From positions 1 through 64,000 of the forward strand of contig JAIVFJ010000264.1 in NCBI GenBank assembly GCA_025765615.1: DNA of 64,000 nt. The letters run 5' to 3'. The position numbers and the translations under genes were made by a program. The notes beneath the pieces were generated by a model. It was given only the letters and a program-made list of their open reading frames with translations. It had not been told where the DNA came from and made no database searches. Of the stretch, positions 62,898 through 64,000 are shown in pieces; the stretch's first letter is position 1; every line of letters begins with the position of its first letter. The DNA is from Zopfochytrium polystomum. Its lineage: Eukaryota; Chytridiomycota; Chytridiomycetes; Chytridiales; Chytridiaceae.

Positions 62898-63098
62898 TCA
62901 CAATCCAAAAAGCATGGCAGCAACGGCAGCGACGACAGCCGGAAGCGCAACCTCCTTCGCGCCGCCGTTCGCTCCGCTCTTTGACGACGTTGACGCCGTC
63001 GCGGCGGCGCTCGTGGGCTTTGCCGCCGAGGTAGTAGTAGCAGCCGGGGCAGAAGTGGTAGACGCGGCAGCATTGTTAGACGAAGAGTGAGAAGGACG
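62898..63098 (-). CDS. GPI-anchored wall/surface protein, last exon
   Basis: This exon (after a CTTTTCAG acceptor, in phase 0) encodes S/T/A-rich sequence and ends A-L-P-A-V-V-A-A-V-A-A-M-L-F-G-L stop, a classical GPI-anchor signal preceded by G-A-N-G-G as likely omega region. Upstream exons are probably within 63110-63340 (minus), where W-T-S-E-D-E-T-Q-F-R-Y-Y-F-N and C-L-W-C-E-S-W are open, but the join is unresolved. Likely a Cys-containing, O-glycosylated surface protein. Confidence 0.5.
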   Translation of the reverse strand, partial: RPSHSSSNNAAASTTSAPAATTTSAAKPTSAAATASTSSKSGANGGAKEVALPAVVAAVAAMLFGL

Positions 63099-63639
63099 CT
63101 GAAAAGCCTTTTTGTTCGCACATTTTTGGAGCGGCGCACGATTTCCTAATTTGGCAAGTGAAATCGGCCCACACACGGCTGGTCGTTGGAACCTTCCACA
63201 AGCGAAGTTCCCAACTCTCACACCACAAGCAACCCCTTGTGACCTGGGTGGCACCAGCATATCGTGAGTTGAAATAATAACGAAACTGTGTTTCGTCCTC
63301 GCTTGTCCAAGTGAAGTTGTCGTTGTCTCTGTTTGTCACGTCGTTGGATTACAGAAGTCTGGAGAGTTAGTGTGTCCCGCGAGAAGATGCATATGCAATG
63401 GAGACAACAGTGGCAACATAATTAAGGAGCAGCCTCTTATTATCGTGTCTCTGGTATTGCGGCTTATTTTAATTTCACGAAATTGCGTTCGACAGCAAGT
63501 GATGGGTCAACTATTTCCTTTCGGTGTCCTGTGATCCATGTGTCTGTCGAAAGTGCATGCCAATTACTTGTCTCGAACTCTTCCCAGCTGCGGCGATCAA
63601 GGCGTCCTCGCGCTGTACTGTACATCCGACGACGTACGC

Positions 63640-64000
63640 TCGCCTGCTCTAGCTTGGATCAGCACCTCACCGCGATAGAGCTGTCCGAGCATCGCCGCCG
63701 TGCGCAACTCTGTGCGGCAATCGAGAGTCGCATCTCCTTCGGCGTCGGCGTCGGTGTCGATCTCGTTGGCGATCCCTGCAGCGGAGTCGTGGGTTGTTTT
63801 TGACCCCACTTTACCTGCACGGGCAGAGTCAGCGGGTTTTAAGTCAGATCGGCGTGTTCCTCCGGCTTGGGGAAGGGGTGAAGCGATCACGTGCAGCGAG
63901 TAATCAATCGTCCATGTGGACTCACCCGGCCAGAATCGGACATCGAACACGAAATCCAGCGAGGGCGTTGCCTTGCGATCTCACTACCCGGCGTACATCA
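63640..64000 (-). CDS. Partial multi-exon gene running off the right edge
   Basis: Coding-like pieces on the minus strand: T-P-S-L-D-F-V-F-D-V-R-F-W-P ending at a GTGAGT donor (about 63965-63927), and I-A-N-E-I-D-T-D-A-D-A-E-G-D-A-T-L-D-C-R (about 63780-63670) after a CTGCAG acceptor and before a GTGAGG donor. The 5' end lies beyond the window. No family recognised. Confidence 0.4.

Overview
This window is eukaryotic nuclear DNA and looks like a zoosporic (chytrid-type) fungus. Genes carry many short GT-AG introns of about 50-110 nt. Gene content includes a flagellar-type thioredoxin/nucleoside-diphosphate-kinase protein, a fungal DUF4246/ZZ protein, a Sit4/PP6 phosphatase, a Rab5, a cyclophilin-40, a mitochondrial carrier and a BAR-SH3 adaptor. 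Several genes belong to a lineage-typical family of proteins built from degenerate ankyrin-like repeats with an L-Q-W-W-K-D-S-G signature. The assignment to chytrids is an inference from content; no rRNA marker is present.

Layout. 0-6 kb is a gene graveyard: an HSPA12-type Hsp70 remnant, the tail of a P-type ATPase and a frameshifted F-box-associated-like gene, with tRNA-Ala, a tRNA-iMet copy and an LTR scrap between them. 7.7-13 kb holds a two-exon cysteine-rich secreted peptide, a decayed short-chain dehydrogenase, an atypical small GTPase and Rab5. 13.3-19.2 kb holds repeat-family fragments, an unexplained degenerate repeat array (14.4-15.95 kb), an F-box gene and a second initiator tRNA. 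19.8-26 kb holds the DUF4246/ZZ gene, a truncated uridine kinase and a seven-exon mitochondrial carrier. 26.4-39.8 kb is the densest housekeeping block: a secreted basic peptide, the Trx-NDK gene, BAR-SH3, cyclophilin-40 and PP6C. 39.7-45.7 kb is accessory DNA: a repeat protein with a fused GATA finger, truncated copies of it, a Mutator-like transposase scrap, and a decayed NACHT-ankyrin (NLR-like) gene. 46.2-49.5 kb encodes a secreted protein with an ADP-ribosyltransferase-like head and an extraordinary 850-residue Gly/Ala/Lys tail; two short paralogues lie at 58-59.9 kb. 51.4-54.8 kb holds a divergent pair of secreted Cys-rich paralogues and another secreted Cys-rich protein. 54.9-57.5 kb is a repeat-family gene split by a 1.5-kb TG...CA element with a 5-bp target-site duplication, itself carrying a nested solo LTR with its own duplication. 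60-64 kb holds small membrane/secreted genes and a partial gene running off the right edge.

All splice models were derived by hand from GT/AG sites plus exact phase agreement, so they are good hypotheses rather than proven transcripts. The strongest novelty candidates are the GATA-repeat fusion, the nested-insertion disruption, the secreted ART-like family, the six-domain NDK expansion, the unannotated Cys-rich mini-peptide, and the repeat array at 14.4-15.95 kb.
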